Below are positions 22,278 to 30,971 of a stretch of DNA of 37,119 nucleotides, one piece after another; positions within the stretch are counted from its first letter, which is position 1, and each line of letters starts with the position of its first letter. Both the position numbers and the translations under genes were made by a program. The notes under the pieces are model-generated. The model saw only the letters and a list, made by a program, of their open reading frames with translations. It was not told the DNA's origin and made no database searches. This stretch comes from Hyphomicrobium sp. (lineage in GTDB: Bacteria; Pseudomonadota; Alphaproteobacteria; Rhizobiales; Hyphomicrobiaceae). The stretch spans positions 1 through 37,119 of the forward strand of contig NZ_JAIELN010000015.1 of the NCBI RefSeq assembly GCF_019753045.1, written 5' to 3'.

Positions 22278-23291
22278 ATGCCCTTGTACGTCCGTCTGAT
22301 CGCCACCGCGCTGCTGCTCATGGCGGCGCCGCTAATGCCCGCGCGCGCCGCGTCGTTGGACGGTCTCGCCGTCGACGTCGTGAACGAAAGCGAGCCGGTG
22401 CTTTGTGCTGAGAAGGACAACGTCGCAGTCTCGTTTTCCAACAAGAACGTGCGAGCATTTCGCATCGAAGCGGCTCACCCGGTTTATCTGACCCCCGACA
22501 TGCGCGCGAACGTCGAAGCCGACTGGACCGCGTGCGATATGGCGTCGGACCCGAGCTATGCGCCGCCGAACCCGCCCAAAATGGTGACGCTTTATGAGGA
22601 CACCAAGCTTTGGGTCGTCGGTTTCACCTATCCCTCCTTCTGGCGGCCCGCAGTGACGACCGTGCGTATCGGTGATCATGTCGAAAGCGGCCTGCACCTG
22701 TTGCAGGTCTGGTTGAAGCGCGACGATGGCGCCGAAGAAGTGCTCGTTCTCTACCCTCAGGACGGCTACTGGCGCGCCCGCCCACTGACCCCTTCAAGCA
22801 TGCGCAATACCGCCTATGGCTCGTCTTTTATCGTCGGCCCCATCGAGCACGACGGCCGGCCGCTGGTCAAAATAAAGGAAGTTACGTTCGATCCCGCGAT
22901 GCGCGCATTCAATCTCGAATTCGAGAAAGGTGGCTCGGCATCCGTACGTATCGCCTCCATTGACGCCAACCGCCAGGCCATCGACGTCGTCTTTGATCAC
23001 GGGATCAGCGGCGGCCCGTTCGCAATGTTGAGATCGATGTACATAACCGAATTCAACAACGATACGGCGCGCATCGCTGTCCGCGAGCAGGGAGCCAAGG
23101 GCTGGCGCGAGGACAACATCATGAAGTTCGATCACGCCCGCGCAACCGACATCTGGATCGGCCGGCTCGTGCCGTCCCAGCACAACACGACATCGCCCGA
23201 TGTCGTGTTCAACAGCTTCTCGGATGGCCCGACGCCGAAGCGCCCGAAAAGCGAGCCGCCGCCGCCGCTCCCGGTAACGAAAGCCGAGTGA
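22278..23291 (+). CDS. Exported protein of unknown function next to opgH
   Basis: 337 residues from ATG 22278 (GGAG six bases upstream; the in-frame TTG at 22266 overlaps that site). N-terminal signal peptide, probable cleavage after ARA-A. Two Cys (in VLCAEKD and WTACDMA) about 45 residues apart could form a disulfide. The rest is beta-rich without repeats, ending in a Pro/Lys-rich tail (KRPKSEPPPPLP). I do not recognise the family. Position and strand suggest co-expression with opgH and the methyltransferase, hence a periplasmic role. Confidence 0.8.
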   Translation: MPLYVRLIATALLLMAAPLMPARAASLDGLAVDVVNESEPVLCAEKDNVAVSFSNKNVRAFRIEAAHPVYLTPDMRANVEADWTACDMASDPSYAPPNPPKMVTLYEDTKLWVVGFTYPSFWRPAVTTVRIGDHVESGLHLLQVWLKRDDGAEEVLVLYPQDGYWRARPLTPSSMRNTAYGSSFIVGPIEHDGRPLVKIKEVTFDPAMRAFNLEFEKGGSASVRIASIDANRQAIDVVFDHGISGGPFAMLRSMYITEFNNDTARIAVREQGAKGWREDNIMKFDHARATDIWIGRLVPSQHNTTSPDVVFNSFSDGPTPKRPKSEPPPPLPVTKAE

Positions 23292-23300
23292 GCGGAACAG

Positions 23301-24206
23301 TTACCAGGCGAGTTCCAGCATGGCGCCGAGAGCTGGCGGCGCGCCTGGTCCGAACAAATCGCTAAGCTTCGTTGCCGAGAGATCGAGCCCATCCACGGTC
23401 TCATGGCGATGAATGCCGGAGGCAATGAAGAGCGCGTCGCAACCATAGTTCTGCGCGCCCTTCAGGTCCGTTCGTAGCGCGTCGCCGATGACCAGAATCT
23501 TGGACCGCTCGACGTTGGCGTTCCGATGCGCTTCCGCCTTTTGATGCGCCGTCTCGTACGTGTTGAGATAAGGCTTTCCGGCCCAGAAGACTTCGCCGCC
23601 CATGTGGACGTAAAGATCCGCGATGGCCCCCGCGCAATAGAGAAGAGTTCCGCCGACGTCGACGACGAGATCTGGATTTGCGCAAACGAACGGCAAGCGC
23701 TTCGTAAGCGCATCTTCGAGAAGCGGCCGGTAATCGTCGGGCGTCTCGTTCCGGTCGTCGTTGAGCCCAGTGCAGATGATCGCCTCCGCCTCCGCGAGCG
23801 GAACGGAGCGGGCGCGAAGCGCCGAGAACAGAGCTTGATCGCGATCCTGAGGGCCGATGCAGTGCAGAGCTTGAAACCCGCGCGCGGTCACATGGTCGAG
23901 TGCAAGATCGCCTGATGAAACAATATCGTCCCAAGCCTTCGCCGGAACTTTTCGCGCCGCGAGCATATCGGCAACGCGCTGCTTGGGAACCGGCGCATTC
24001 GTCACGAAGATAACCGTGCCGCCGCCGTCACGAAACTTCTCGAGCGCCCGGCAGGCCCCCTCGAATGCCGTATGGCCGTTATGGACGACCCCCCAGACAT
24101 CGCAGAAAATCACGTCGTAACGCGTCAAAATCGGGCCGGCATGCGTCAAGATCGACGGAACGTTGGCCCCGAGGCGGGACGAAGATGCTGACAAGCTTTG
24201 TCTCAT
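23301..24206 (-). CDS. HAD superfamily class IIA phosphatase (TIGR01459-like)
   Basis: 301 residues from ATG 24206; the frame is open 32 codons upstream without family similarity. The nucleophile motif FCDVWGVVHNG (about residue 33), VTNAPVPKQRV, and C-terminal AGKPYLNTYETA and ILVIGDALRTDLKGA match the NagD-like HAD-IIA group. Relatives dephosphorylate sugar phosphates; the substrate is unknown. It converges with the exported-protein gene, 9 bases apart. Confidence 0.9.
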   Translation of the reverse strand: MRQSLSASSSRLGANVPSILTHAGPILTRYDVIFCDVWGVVHNGHTAFEGACRALEKFRDGGGTVIFVTNAPVPKQRVADMLAARKVPAKAWDDIVSSGDLALDHVTARGFQALHCIGPQDRDQALFSALRARSVPLAEAEAIICTGLNDDRNETPDDYRPLLEDALTKRLPFVCANPDLVVDVGGTLLYCAGAIADLYVHMGGEVFWAGKPYLNTYETAHQKAEAHRNANVERSKILVIGDALRTDLKGAQNYGCDALFIASGIHRHETVDGLDLSATKLSDLFGPGAPPALGAMLELAW

Positions 24207-24540
24207 ACATGTGCTGGCGTGAGGTGAACTAGACACGCGGTTTTGATTGGTTGGATTGGAGCAGAAGGGATAGCCGTGAGTTAAAGGCCATCGAGTTCGC
24301 AATCAAGTTCATTCAGATGAGCCGATCGAACCGGTTGCCCGGCAGCTCATCCCCAAGGCTCGAAAGCAGCCGCCTCGCGAAACGGGCAAACCCTGCGGCA
24401 TCGAGCATAACCTTATGCCGCGATATGACTGGCTAAAGCGCCAGTAGCTGCATGACTCGCGTGCACACAACATATGCAAAATTATCGTTTCATTTGCATG
24501 CTGACGAATTCTCGAAGGCGCGATTTCTCGGATTAATTTG
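24207..24540. other. Intergenic region between HAD and GGDEF-EAL genes, with inverted repeat
   Basis: 334 bases without a gene I can support. It holds a 7-bp stem GCGGCAT/ATGCCGC at about 24389-24415 with a long loop, and an A/T-rich inverted repeat ATGCAAA (24474-24480), 12-base gap, TTTGCAT (24493-24499), about 42 bases before the GGDEF-EAL start. The latter is the best candidate for an operator; promoters for both divergent genes must lie here. Confidence 0.4.
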
Positions 24541-26376
24541 ATGAAGCCCGGCGGCCGTCCGTCCTCTAAGCCTGTTACGCCACGCCACGCTAACATCCCT
24601 TCCCGTCCGAAAGCCTCCAAAGCTAGAGCGGCGCCTGGGTTCTCGAGGCCGGGGAAACAGCGAATCGAAAAACCGAGCGGGCTCTTCGTCCGCGCCATCA
24701 ATACCATGGTCCGCGGGTTGTCGATGTTCGACAAGGATCAGCGGCTCGTTGTCTGCAACAACGTCTATCGTGAGCTTTACGATTTGCCGGATGCGGTGAC
24801 GGAGCCGGGGACGGCATTTGCCGATATCGTCGCCTATGTCGTGTCGAATGAAACCGGTCATACCGCAAAGGAAGCTCGCGCAATCCGAGAGCAACGGATC
24901 AACGATCATCTGGCCGCTCTCGCAGAAGGCGAATCTTTTTCCGAGGTCAGACATCTGAAGAACGGCCGGATAGTCCTCGTCACAAGTCAGCCTTTGTTGG
25001 ACGGAGGCTGGATCGGAATACACGAGGACATCACCGACGAGCGGCAAGCCGAAAAAAGGATCGAATGGCTTGCTTGCCACGACACGCTGACTGAACTCTA
25101 CAATCGTGCTTACTTCCACCAACAGCTTCGGGGCGCTCTCTCAAGCCGCAGCGAAATTGCCGTTCTCTGGGTCGATCTCGACGGCTTCAACAGCGTCAAT
25201 GACACGTTCGGTCAGCCGGTCGGCGATGCGTTGCTTAAGAGCGTCGCAAGGCGCTTGATCAGGGTCGTTCGCAAAGCCGATATTTTGGCACGGCTCGGCG
25301 GCGACGAGTTCGCGCTGATAAGGTTCGGCGCGGCGACGCACGAGCAATTGGAACGCTTGGCGCAGCGGCTGCTGGCGACGATCGGCACCGAGCACAGGCT
25401 TCTGGGCCGCAAGGTCCATATCACTGGATGCTTGAGCATCGCGCACGCCCCGGACCATGGCCGCACGCCCGATACCCTCATGAAACATGCGGATCTGGCA
25501 CTCCATTATGCCAAGACATCGGGGCGCGGCAGCTACGCATTTTACGATCCGGAACGTGATTACGAGAGCGGCCGCGTGAAGCGGCTCGATGCCGATTTGA
25601 AGCTCGCATTGAAGAAGAAGCAATTCGAGCTTCATTACCAGCCGATCGTCGACTTCCATGCCCAACGCGTGAGCGGCTTCGAGGCGCTGATACGCTGGCG
25701 CCATCCCGAGCGCGGCATGATTTCGCCGGCTGATTTCATTCCATTCGCGGAGGCGAGCGGGTGGATCGTCGAGATCGGCAACTGGGCTCTGATGCGCGCG
25801 TGCAAAGATGCGGCGGCGTGGCCGGCCGACACAAAGGTCGCCGTCAATCTGTCTTCGGTTCAGTTCGAGAAGGGTGATCTCTACGGCGCTGTTGTCGGCG
25901 CACTTTCGGCATCCGGTCTCCCGGCGGAGCGGCTGGAGCTCGAGATAACGGAATCCGTCTTGCTGAGGGATCATCCGAAAACGCACGATCTCCTGCATCG
26001 GATTCGCGCACTCGGTATCAAAATCCTGCTTGATGATTTTGGAACCGCCTACGGCGCGCTCAGCTATCTGCGGAGCTTTCCGTTCGACAAGCTCAAGATC
26101 GACCGCTCCTTCGTACGGGATTTTGGAACGCCCAATGAGCGCGATTGCACAGCGATCGTCCAATCCATCGCCGAACTCGCCAAGCGCCTGCACATGACGA
26201 CGATCGCAGAGGGCGTGGAGACGAGAGAGCAGCTCGCCATGGTCACGAACGCGGGTTGCGAAGAGGTCCAGGGGTTTTATTTCAGCAAGCCGGTCCGTGT
26301 CGGCGAAATAGCCGCGACGATCACCCGGGTTCGCCAAATTTTCTCCCGGGCGCTCGAAAAGAGCGCGTGGAGGTAG
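24541..26376 (+). CDS. PAS-GGDEF-EAL cyclic-di-GMP enzyme
   Basis: 611 residues from ATG 24541 (TTG 24538 adjacent; a later start is possible because the first ~50 residues are basic and low-complexity). PAS domain at about 55-165 (MVRGLSMFDKDQRLVVCNNVYRELY). GGDEF domain about 175-340 with intact GGDEF (253-257) and the inhibitory RxxD site (R244-D247) five residues before. EAL domain about 355-600 with EAL (381-383), EITES, DDFGTAYGALSYL, KIDRSFV, AEGVE and QGF all present. Both synthesis and hydrolysis of c-di-GMP appear possible. No membrane helices, so it senses in the cytoplasm. Confidence 0.93.
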   Translation: MKPGGRPSSKPVTPRHANIPSRPKASKARAAPGFSRPGKQRIEKPSGLFVRAINTMVRGLSMFDKDQRLVVCNNVYRELYDLPDAVTEPGTAFADIVAYVVSNETGHTAKEARAIREQRINDHLAALAEGESFSEVRHLKNGRIVLVTSQPLLDGGWIGIHEDITDERQAEKRIEWLACHDTLTELYNRAYFHQQLRGALSSRSEIAVLWVDLDGFNSVNDTFGQPVGDALLKSVARRLIRVVRKADILARLGGDEFALIRFGAATHEQLERLAQRLLATIGTEHRLLGRKVHITGCLSIAHAPDHGRTPDTLMKHADLALHYAKTSGRGSYAFYDPERDYESGRVKRLDADLKLALKKKQFELHYQPIVDFHAQRVSGFEALIRWRHPERGMISPADFIPFAEASGWIVEIGNWALMRACKDAAAWPADTKVAVNLSSVQFEKGDLYGAVVGALSASGLPAERLELEITESVLLRDHPKTHDLLHRIRALGIKILLDDFGTAYGALSYLRSFPFDKLKIDRSFVRDFGTPNERDCTAIVQSIAELAKRLHMTTIAEGVETREQLAMVTNAGCEEVQGFYFSKPVRVGEIAATITRVRQIFSRALEKSAWR

Positions 26377-26495
26377 CTTGCCGGACGATTCGCCGAATTA
26401 TCGCTTCGGCGGTCGTAAGGAAGCGGATCTCGCGTTAGCGTGCGATTCATCGGGGAGGTTCGGCGCCATGCCGGACTGGGATGAAAGGGAGCGCC

Positions 26496-26879
26496 ATGCT
26501 GGTCGTGACAACGAATGACATTCCAGGTTACCGCATTGTCCGTCATTTGGGGCTTGTACGCGGGCTGACGGTCCGCTCGCGCAGCGTCGTCGGCAACATT
26601 GGCGCGGCGATCCAAATCTTCTTCGGCGGCAATATCTCGGTTTATACCCGGCTTGCCGAGCATACGCGCCAGGAGGCGTTCGACCTGCTCGTCGAGCACG
26701 CCCAAAGCATGGGCGCCAACGCGGTCATTGCGATGCGATATGACGCCAACGAGATTGCCGCGGCAGTGACGGAAGTTCTGGCTTATGGCTCGGCCGTCGT
26801 CATCGAGCCTATCGCCGGTTCGGGCGCGACTTCGAGCGATTCTGGAGGACCCTGGACAGCCCCGCGGACGGTTCGATAG
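26496..26879 (+). CDS. YbjQ/UPF0145 family protein
   Basis: 127 residues from ATG 26496 with GGGAG four bases upstream. The whole protein is one YbjQ domain: IPGYRIVRHLGLVRGLTVRSR at the start, a long middle helix (RQEAFDLLVEHAQSMGANAVIAMRYD) and YGSAVVIEPI at the end. Family members form beta-barrel oligomers; function remains uncertain. Confidence 0.9.
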   Translation: MLVVTTNDIPGYRIVRHLGLVRGLTVRSRSVVGNIGAAIQIFFGGNISVYTRLAEHTRQEAFDLLVEHAQSMGANAVIAMRYDANEIAAAVTEVLAYGSAVVIEPIAGSGATSSDSGGPWTAPRTVR

Positions 26880-26980
26880 AAAAAAGGCGTCGCCGGGGCT
26901 GACAAGGTCGAAAACATCAGTTAAGGGTGCACGCCCCGAAAGAGGCTGCTCGGCGGTCGGGTTTTTGCTCGTATCGCGTT

Positions 26981-27056
26981 AGGGGTGTAGCTCAATTGGT
27001 AGAGCGTCGGTCTCCAAAACCGAAGGTCGGGGGTTCGAGACCCTCCGCCCCTGCCA
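26981..27056 (+). tRNA. trnW: tRNA-Trp (anticodon CCA)
   Basis: 76 bases including an encoded 3' CCA. Acceptor stem AGGGGTG pairs with CGCCCCT, D-arm GCTCAATTGGTAGAGC, anticodon CCA at 27014-27016 and T-loop TTCGAGA are all in place. A tRNA-Trp directly before secE is the usual order in alphaproteobacteria. Confidence 0.97.
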
Positions 27057-27148
27057 GCCTCGTGACGGTTTGATCTGCCGACCGACCCGGTAAAAGACCG
27101 CGGTCGGGTGCGGCATGTTGTCGCTTATGCGCACGGAAAGCGGTTTTG

Positions 27149-27346
27149 ATGGCGAAGTTCAATCCCATAACCTTTATGCAGGAGGTTCGGCAGGAAGTCG
27201 CAAAGGTTACCTGGCCGACTTGGAAAGAGGTGTGGATCACGACTTTGATGGTGCTCATCATGGTCGCGCTCGCCTCTGTTTTCTTTTTGCTCGTTGATCA
27301 AGCGTTGAGCTACATCGTGCGTTTCGTTCTAGGGGTGGCCAGCTGA
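27149..27346 (+). CDS. secE: Preprotein translocase subunit SecE
   Basis: 65 residues from ATG 27149. The single-helix short form: amphipathic FMQEVRQEVAKVTWPTWKEVW, then one membrane helix (LMVLIMVALASVFFLLVDQAL). It clamps SecY in the inner-membrane translocon. It is followed 50 bases later by nusG, the standard arrangement. Confidence 0.97.
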   Translation: MAKFNPITFMQEVRQEVAKVTWPTWKEVWITTLMVLIMVALASVFFLLVDQALSYIVRFVLGVAS

Positions 27347-27396
27347 AAACCGGCTCGCAAATTCGATTTGAGTGACGCGCCAGAGGGCCTTTGAGA

Positions 27397-27972
27397 ATGG
27401 TTGTCGCGCAAGAACGCGAAGATAAAGGTACGGTTACCGGTACGCGCTGGTACATCGTACATGCTTACACGAATTTCGAACGCAAGGTCGCGGACGCTAT
27501 ACGCGAGCGGGCCAAGGCGGGCGGTCTCGATAATCTCTTCGAAGAGATCGTCGTGCCGACGGAAGAAGTCGTCGAGATCAAGCGCGGCCGGAAGATCCCG
27601 ACCGAGCGCAAGTTTCTGCCGGGCTACGTGCTCGTCAAAATGAAGATGACCGACGCCGCGTTCGTCATGATCAAGAACACGCCCAAGGTGACGGGCTTCC
27701 TCGGCGCGGACAACAAGCCGATGCCGATCCCTGAAGCCGAGGCGATGCGCATCTTGAATCAGGTCAAGGAGGGCGTCGAGCGGCCGAAGCCGACGATCAC
27801 TTTCGAGATCGGCGAGAACGTCAAGGTGGCCGACGGCCCGTTTGCCTCGTTCACCGGCATCGTCGAAGAGGTCGACGAGGAGCGTTCGCGCGTCAAGGTC
27901 GCGGTTTCGATCTTCGGGCGTCCGACGCCCGTCGAACTCGAGTTTACGCAGGTTGAGAAAGTGGCAGCCTGA
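27397..27972 (+). CDS. nusG: Transcription termination/antitermination protein NusG
   Basis: 191 residues from ATG 27397 (TTG at 27391 is the alternative). NGN domain begins RWYIVHAYTNFERKVADAI, with FLPGYVLVKMKM; the KOW domain is at the C-terminus (GENVKVADGPFASFTGIVEEV). It binds RNA polymerase and links it to Rho and ribosomes. The 184 bases to rplK show no gene. Confidence 0.98.
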   Translation: MVVAQEREDKGTVTGTRWYIVHAYTNFERKVADAIRERAKAGGLDNLFEEIVVPTEEVVEIKRGRKIPTERKFLPGYVLVKMKMTDAAFVMIKNTPKVTGFLGADNKPMPIPEAEAMRILNQVKEGVERPKPTITFEIGENVKVADGPFASFTGIVEEVDEERSRVKVAVSIFGRPTPVELEFTQVEKVAA

Positions 27973-28156
27973 CGTCGCCGTTTCGGTGTCGCAGGCAAGA
28001 GAGTTCCGGCGCAGTGCCGCCGGAAACCGCATCGGGATTTGAATTCCGGAGCGGTGACGTGCGGGAGGACAGGTCATCCGTTGCGGAGGCCGGTCCGTTT
28101 GACCGCTAACCCTGAGCCCGGCCATCCGGTGCGGGCTCTAACGCTGAAGGGGAACT

Positions 28157-28603
28157 ATGGCGAAGAAAATAGACGGCTTTATCAATCTTCAAGTACCGGC
28201 TGGGGCGGCCAATCCGTCGCCACCGATCGGTCCCGCGCTTGGCCAGCGCGGCGTCAACATCATGGAATTCTGCAAGTCCTTCAATGCGAAAACCAAGGAC
28301 CTCGAGCAGGGTACACCGATTCCCGTGAAGATCACGGTCTACTCCGACCGTTCATTCACATTCGAGATGCGTCAGCCTCCGGCGACGTACCTGATCAAGA
28401 AGGCCGCCGGTCTGCGCCCAACGGGCAAGGGTGGCCAGGGCTCGAAGGAGCCGGGCCGTATCGTTGCCGGTCAGGTGACGATCGCTCAGCTGAAGGAGAT
28501 TGCCAAGGGCAAGCTCAAGGACATGAACACCGACGACCTCGACGCCGCCGCCCGCACGCTTGCGGGTAGTGCGCGTTCGATGGGTCTCAAGGTGGTGGAG
28601 TAG
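28157..28603 (+). CDS. rplK: 50S ribosomal protein L11
   Basis: 148 residues; GAAGGGGA upstream. N-terminal [30 protein letters not shown] and C-terminal RNA-binding segment GTARSMG-like ([13 protein letters not shown]) are diagnostic. Part of the GTPase-associated centre of the ribosome. Five-base class gap to rplA. Confidence 0.98.
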   Translation: MAKKIDGFINLQVPAGAANPSPPIGPALGQRGVNIMEFCKSFNAKTKDLEQGTPIPVKITVYSDRSFTFEMRQPPATYLIKKAAGLRPTGKGGQGSKEPGRIVAGQVTIAQLKEIAKGKLKDMNTDDLDAAARTLAGSARSMGLKVVE

Positions 28604-28607
28604 TCCG

Positions 28608-29357
28608 ATGGCAAAAGCTCAAATCAGCGCTGAGAAAATCAAGCAGACGCGCGATGCCGGTGGCAAGCGCATGGAAGCGATCAAGCAGGGTCTCCCGGCT
28701 GGCAAGTCTTACGGCGTCGACGAAGCCGTGAAGATCATCAAGGAACGCGCCAAGGCGAAGTTCGATGAAACGATCGAGGTTGCAGTCAACCTCGGCGTCG
28801 ATCCGAAGCATGCCGATCAGATGGTTCGCGGCGTCTGCAACCTGCCGAACGGTTCGGGCCGTACGGCTCGCGTTGCCGTCTTCGCGCGCGGTGCCAAGGC
28901 TGAAGAAGCCAAGGCCGCCGGAGCCGACATCGTCGGAGCCGAGGACCTCGTCGAGATCGTCTCGAAGGGCACGATCAATTTTGATCGCTGCATCGCGACG
29001 CCGGACATGATGGGCCTCGTCGGCCGCCTCGGTAAAGTGTTGGGCCCCCGCGGCCTGATGCCGAACCCGCGCGTCGGCACGGTGACGATGGACGTCGTGG
29101 GCGCCGTCAAGGGTGCGAAGGGCGGCTCGGTGGAGTTCCGCGTCGAGAAGGCCGGCATCGTTCACGCTGGCGTCGGCAAGGCAAGCTTCACTCAGGAAGC
29201 TTTGGTCCAGAACATCAAGGCGTTTGTCGATGCGGTCGTGAAGGCCAAGCCGACGGGCTCGAAGGGCACGTACCTCAAGAAGGTTTCGCTGTCCTCGACG
29301 ATGGGGCCGGGATTGAAGCTCGATACGGCGACCGTCGCATCGGGACCAGTCGTCTAA
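28608..29357 (+). CDS. rplA: 50S ribosomal protein L1
   Basis: 249 residues from ATG 28608, 4 bases after the rplK stop. Conserved [54 protein letters not shown] and the C-terminal [19 protein letters not shown]1 stalk protein that also represses its own rplKA message in many bacteria. Confidence 0.98.
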   Translation: MAKAQISAEKIKQTRDAGGKRMEAIKQGLPAGKSYGVDEAVKIIKERAKAKFDETIEVAVNLGVDPKHADQMVRGVCNLPNGSGRTARVAVFARGAKAEEAKAAGADIVGAEDLVEIVSKGTINFDRCIATPDMMGLVGRLGKVLGPRGLMPNPRVGTVTMDVVGAVKGAKGGSVEFRVEKAGIVHAGVGKASFTQEALVQNIKAFVDAVVKAKPTGSKGTYLKKVSLSSTMGPGLKLDTATVASGPVV

Positions 29358-29685
29358 GTTTGAAGAATTCCGGGGCAACCCGGAAAACCCTGAACCGGGG
29401 CTTCGCGCTTCGGTTCAGCACTGTCCGAGATTGCGGGTGCCATACCGGTTCGCCGGGAAGCCTAAGTCTCTCTTTCTAGAGAGCCTGCATGAGACAGAAG
29501 TTGATCGGATTTGAGGCGAGAGCCTGAAGTTCGGTTTGAACCTTCTGGGTCAGCACCGTGCCGCTCTCACACGCGGTCCACGGGAACGAGGACAGACTAG
29601 AGTCGCCCGATCCTGAACGGAGACGGCGGCAAAGGTGCAACCCGCGGGGCTTCGTAAATGAAGCTTCGCAGCAAGGAGACGAGAC
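29358..29685 (+). promoter_or_regulatory. Structured rplJ leader (L10-type autoregulation candidate)
   Basis: 328 bases without a gene. Hairpins seen: TTCCGGG-GCAA-CCCGGAA (29368-29385, a GNRA tetraloop), CTGAACCG...CGGTTCAG (29390-29418), CTCTC...GAGAG near 29470, and a small GCTTC...GAAGC stem just before the ribosome site. In many bacteria L10 in complex with L12 binds this leader to repress rplJL; which stem would be the site is not decided here. Confidence 0.5.
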
Positions 29686-30207
29686 GTGGATAGAGCCGCG
29701 AAACGTGAGCTCATTGATCATCTCCACACAGAGCTGAAGAGCACTGGCGTGGTTGTGGTCGCCCACAACACCGGCATGGTGGCTGCTCAATCCGCAGAGT
29801 TCCGCAGGCGCGTCAAAGACGCAGGCGGCTCTGTGAAAGTGGCCAAGAACAAGCTGGCACAGCTCGCGCTCAAGGATACCGACGCCGAAAAGCTTTCAGA
29901 TCTTTTGAAGGGGCCGACCGTGTTGGCCTTCTCGAAGGACCCGATCGCCGCGGCCAAGGCGGCCGTCGCTTATGCCAAGGGTAACGACAAGCTCGTGATC
30001 CTCGGCGGCGCGATGGGGAAAACGATCCTTGACGCAAAAGGTGTGCAAGCCCTCGCCGATCTGCCGTCGCTTGATGAACTGCGCGCGAAGATCATCGGTC
30101 TCTTGAATGCTCCGGCGACGAAAATCGCCCGGACCGTCAAGGAGCCCGGTGCCAAGCTCGCACGCGTCATCCAGGCGAAGGCGTCGAAGGAAGAGGCTGC
30201 TGCTTAG
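29686..30207 (+). CDS. rplJ: 50S ribosomal protein L10
   Basis: 173 residues with a GTG start; AAGGAG lies 8 bases upstream and decides it. The N-terminal RNA-binding part (RAAKRELIDHL...VVVVAHNTGMVAAQSAEFRR) and VKVAKNKLAQLAL are typical. The Ala/Lys-rich C-terminal helix carries the L12 dimers. Confidence 0.98.
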   Translation: MDRAAKRELIDHLHTELKSTGVVVVAHNTGMVAAQSAEFRRRVKDAGGSVKVAKNKLAQLALKDTDAEKLSDLLKGPTVLAFSKDPIAAAKAAVAYAKGNDKLVILGGAMGKTILDAKGVQALADLPSLDELRAKIIGLLNAPATKIARTVKEPGAKLARVIQAKASKEEAAA

Positions 30208-30314
30208 CCGAAGCCGAGTTGTGGGGCTTTTGAGCCCTCGAAACCCACACGCAGCACGGCCCAAAGGGGGTGCTGCAATTCAACCTCTAGGTTCAAACCG
30301 TAAGGACACTATAT

Positions 30315-30692
30315 ATGTCTAAGATCGAGAAAATCGTTGACGACTTGTCGAGCCTGACCGTGCTCGAAGCTGCAGAGCTTGCCAAGGCTCTGGAAGAGAA
30401 GTGGGGCGTGTCGGCTGCAGCAGCAGTCGCAGTTGCCGCACCTGCCGCTGGCGGCGCTGCCGCTGCACCGGCTGAAGAGCAGACCGAGTTCACCGTCATC
30501 CTGAAGTCTGGCGGCGACAAGAAGATCAACGTCATCAAGGAAGTTCGCGCGATCACGGGCCTCGGCCTGAAGGAAGCCAAAGACCTCGTCGAGGCCGGCG
30601 GCAAGACCGTGAAGGAAGGCGTCTCGAAGGACGAAGCCCAGAAGCTCAAGAAGCAGCTTGAGGATCAGGGCGCAGTCGTCGAGGTCAAGTAA
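30315..30692 (+). CDS. rplL: 50S ribosomal protein L7/L12
   Basis: 125 residues; AAGGA upstream. N-terminal dimer domain ([21 protein letters not shown]), an Ala-rich hinge, and the C-terminal domain with EKTEFTVIL-like strand and [24 protein letters not shown] that contacts elongation factors. It is followed by a strong hairpin before rpoB. Confidence 0.98.
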   Translation: MSKIEKIVDDLSSLTVLEAAELAKALEEKWGVSAAAAVAVAAPAAGGAAAAPAEEQTEFTVILKSGGDKKINVIKEVRAITGLGLKEAKDLVEAGGKTVKEGVSKDEAQKLKKQLEDQGAVVEVK

Positions 30693-30698
30693 TCGACG

Positions 30699-30734
30699 AT
30701 CGGCACCGGCCAGGACCTCCTGGCCGGTGCCGAT
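30699..30734 (+). terminator. 16-bp perfect hairpin between rplL and rpoB
   Basis: Arms 30699-30714 and 30719-30734 pair perfectly around a 4-base loop, 7 bases after the rplL stop. No T run follows, so it is more likely a partial terminator/attenuator or RNA-processing site that lowers rpoBC relative to rplJL, as known at this junction in E. coli. Confidence 0.6.
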
Positions 30735-30821
30735 GCGTGCTTCCCGCCCGGCGGCCGGGCGTGACTGACATACCGCGCTTTCCGGCCGTCTCCCTGCAGG
30801 GAGGCGGAAGGCGCAAACAAG

Positions 30822-30910
30822 ACGGTTTTCCGGAGGGTCCCGGGGTTCGCCAGAACCTCAAAAGGACCTTCCGGTGAACCGTTTCAAGAGGTCCCGGTTT
30901 TCCAGGGACC
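30822..30910 (+). other. Structured rpoB leader
   Basis: ACGGTT..CCGGAGG pairs with CCTTCCGG..AACCGT (30822-30882), and GGTCCC pairs with GGGACC (30890-30910). They lie 60-150 bases before rpoB. Function unknown. Confidence 0.4.
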
Positions 30911-30971
30911 CTGAGCGCGTCGAATTTGAATCGCGGGTCTGCCCCGCAAACGAGAGCACGAAGGGACCGAC

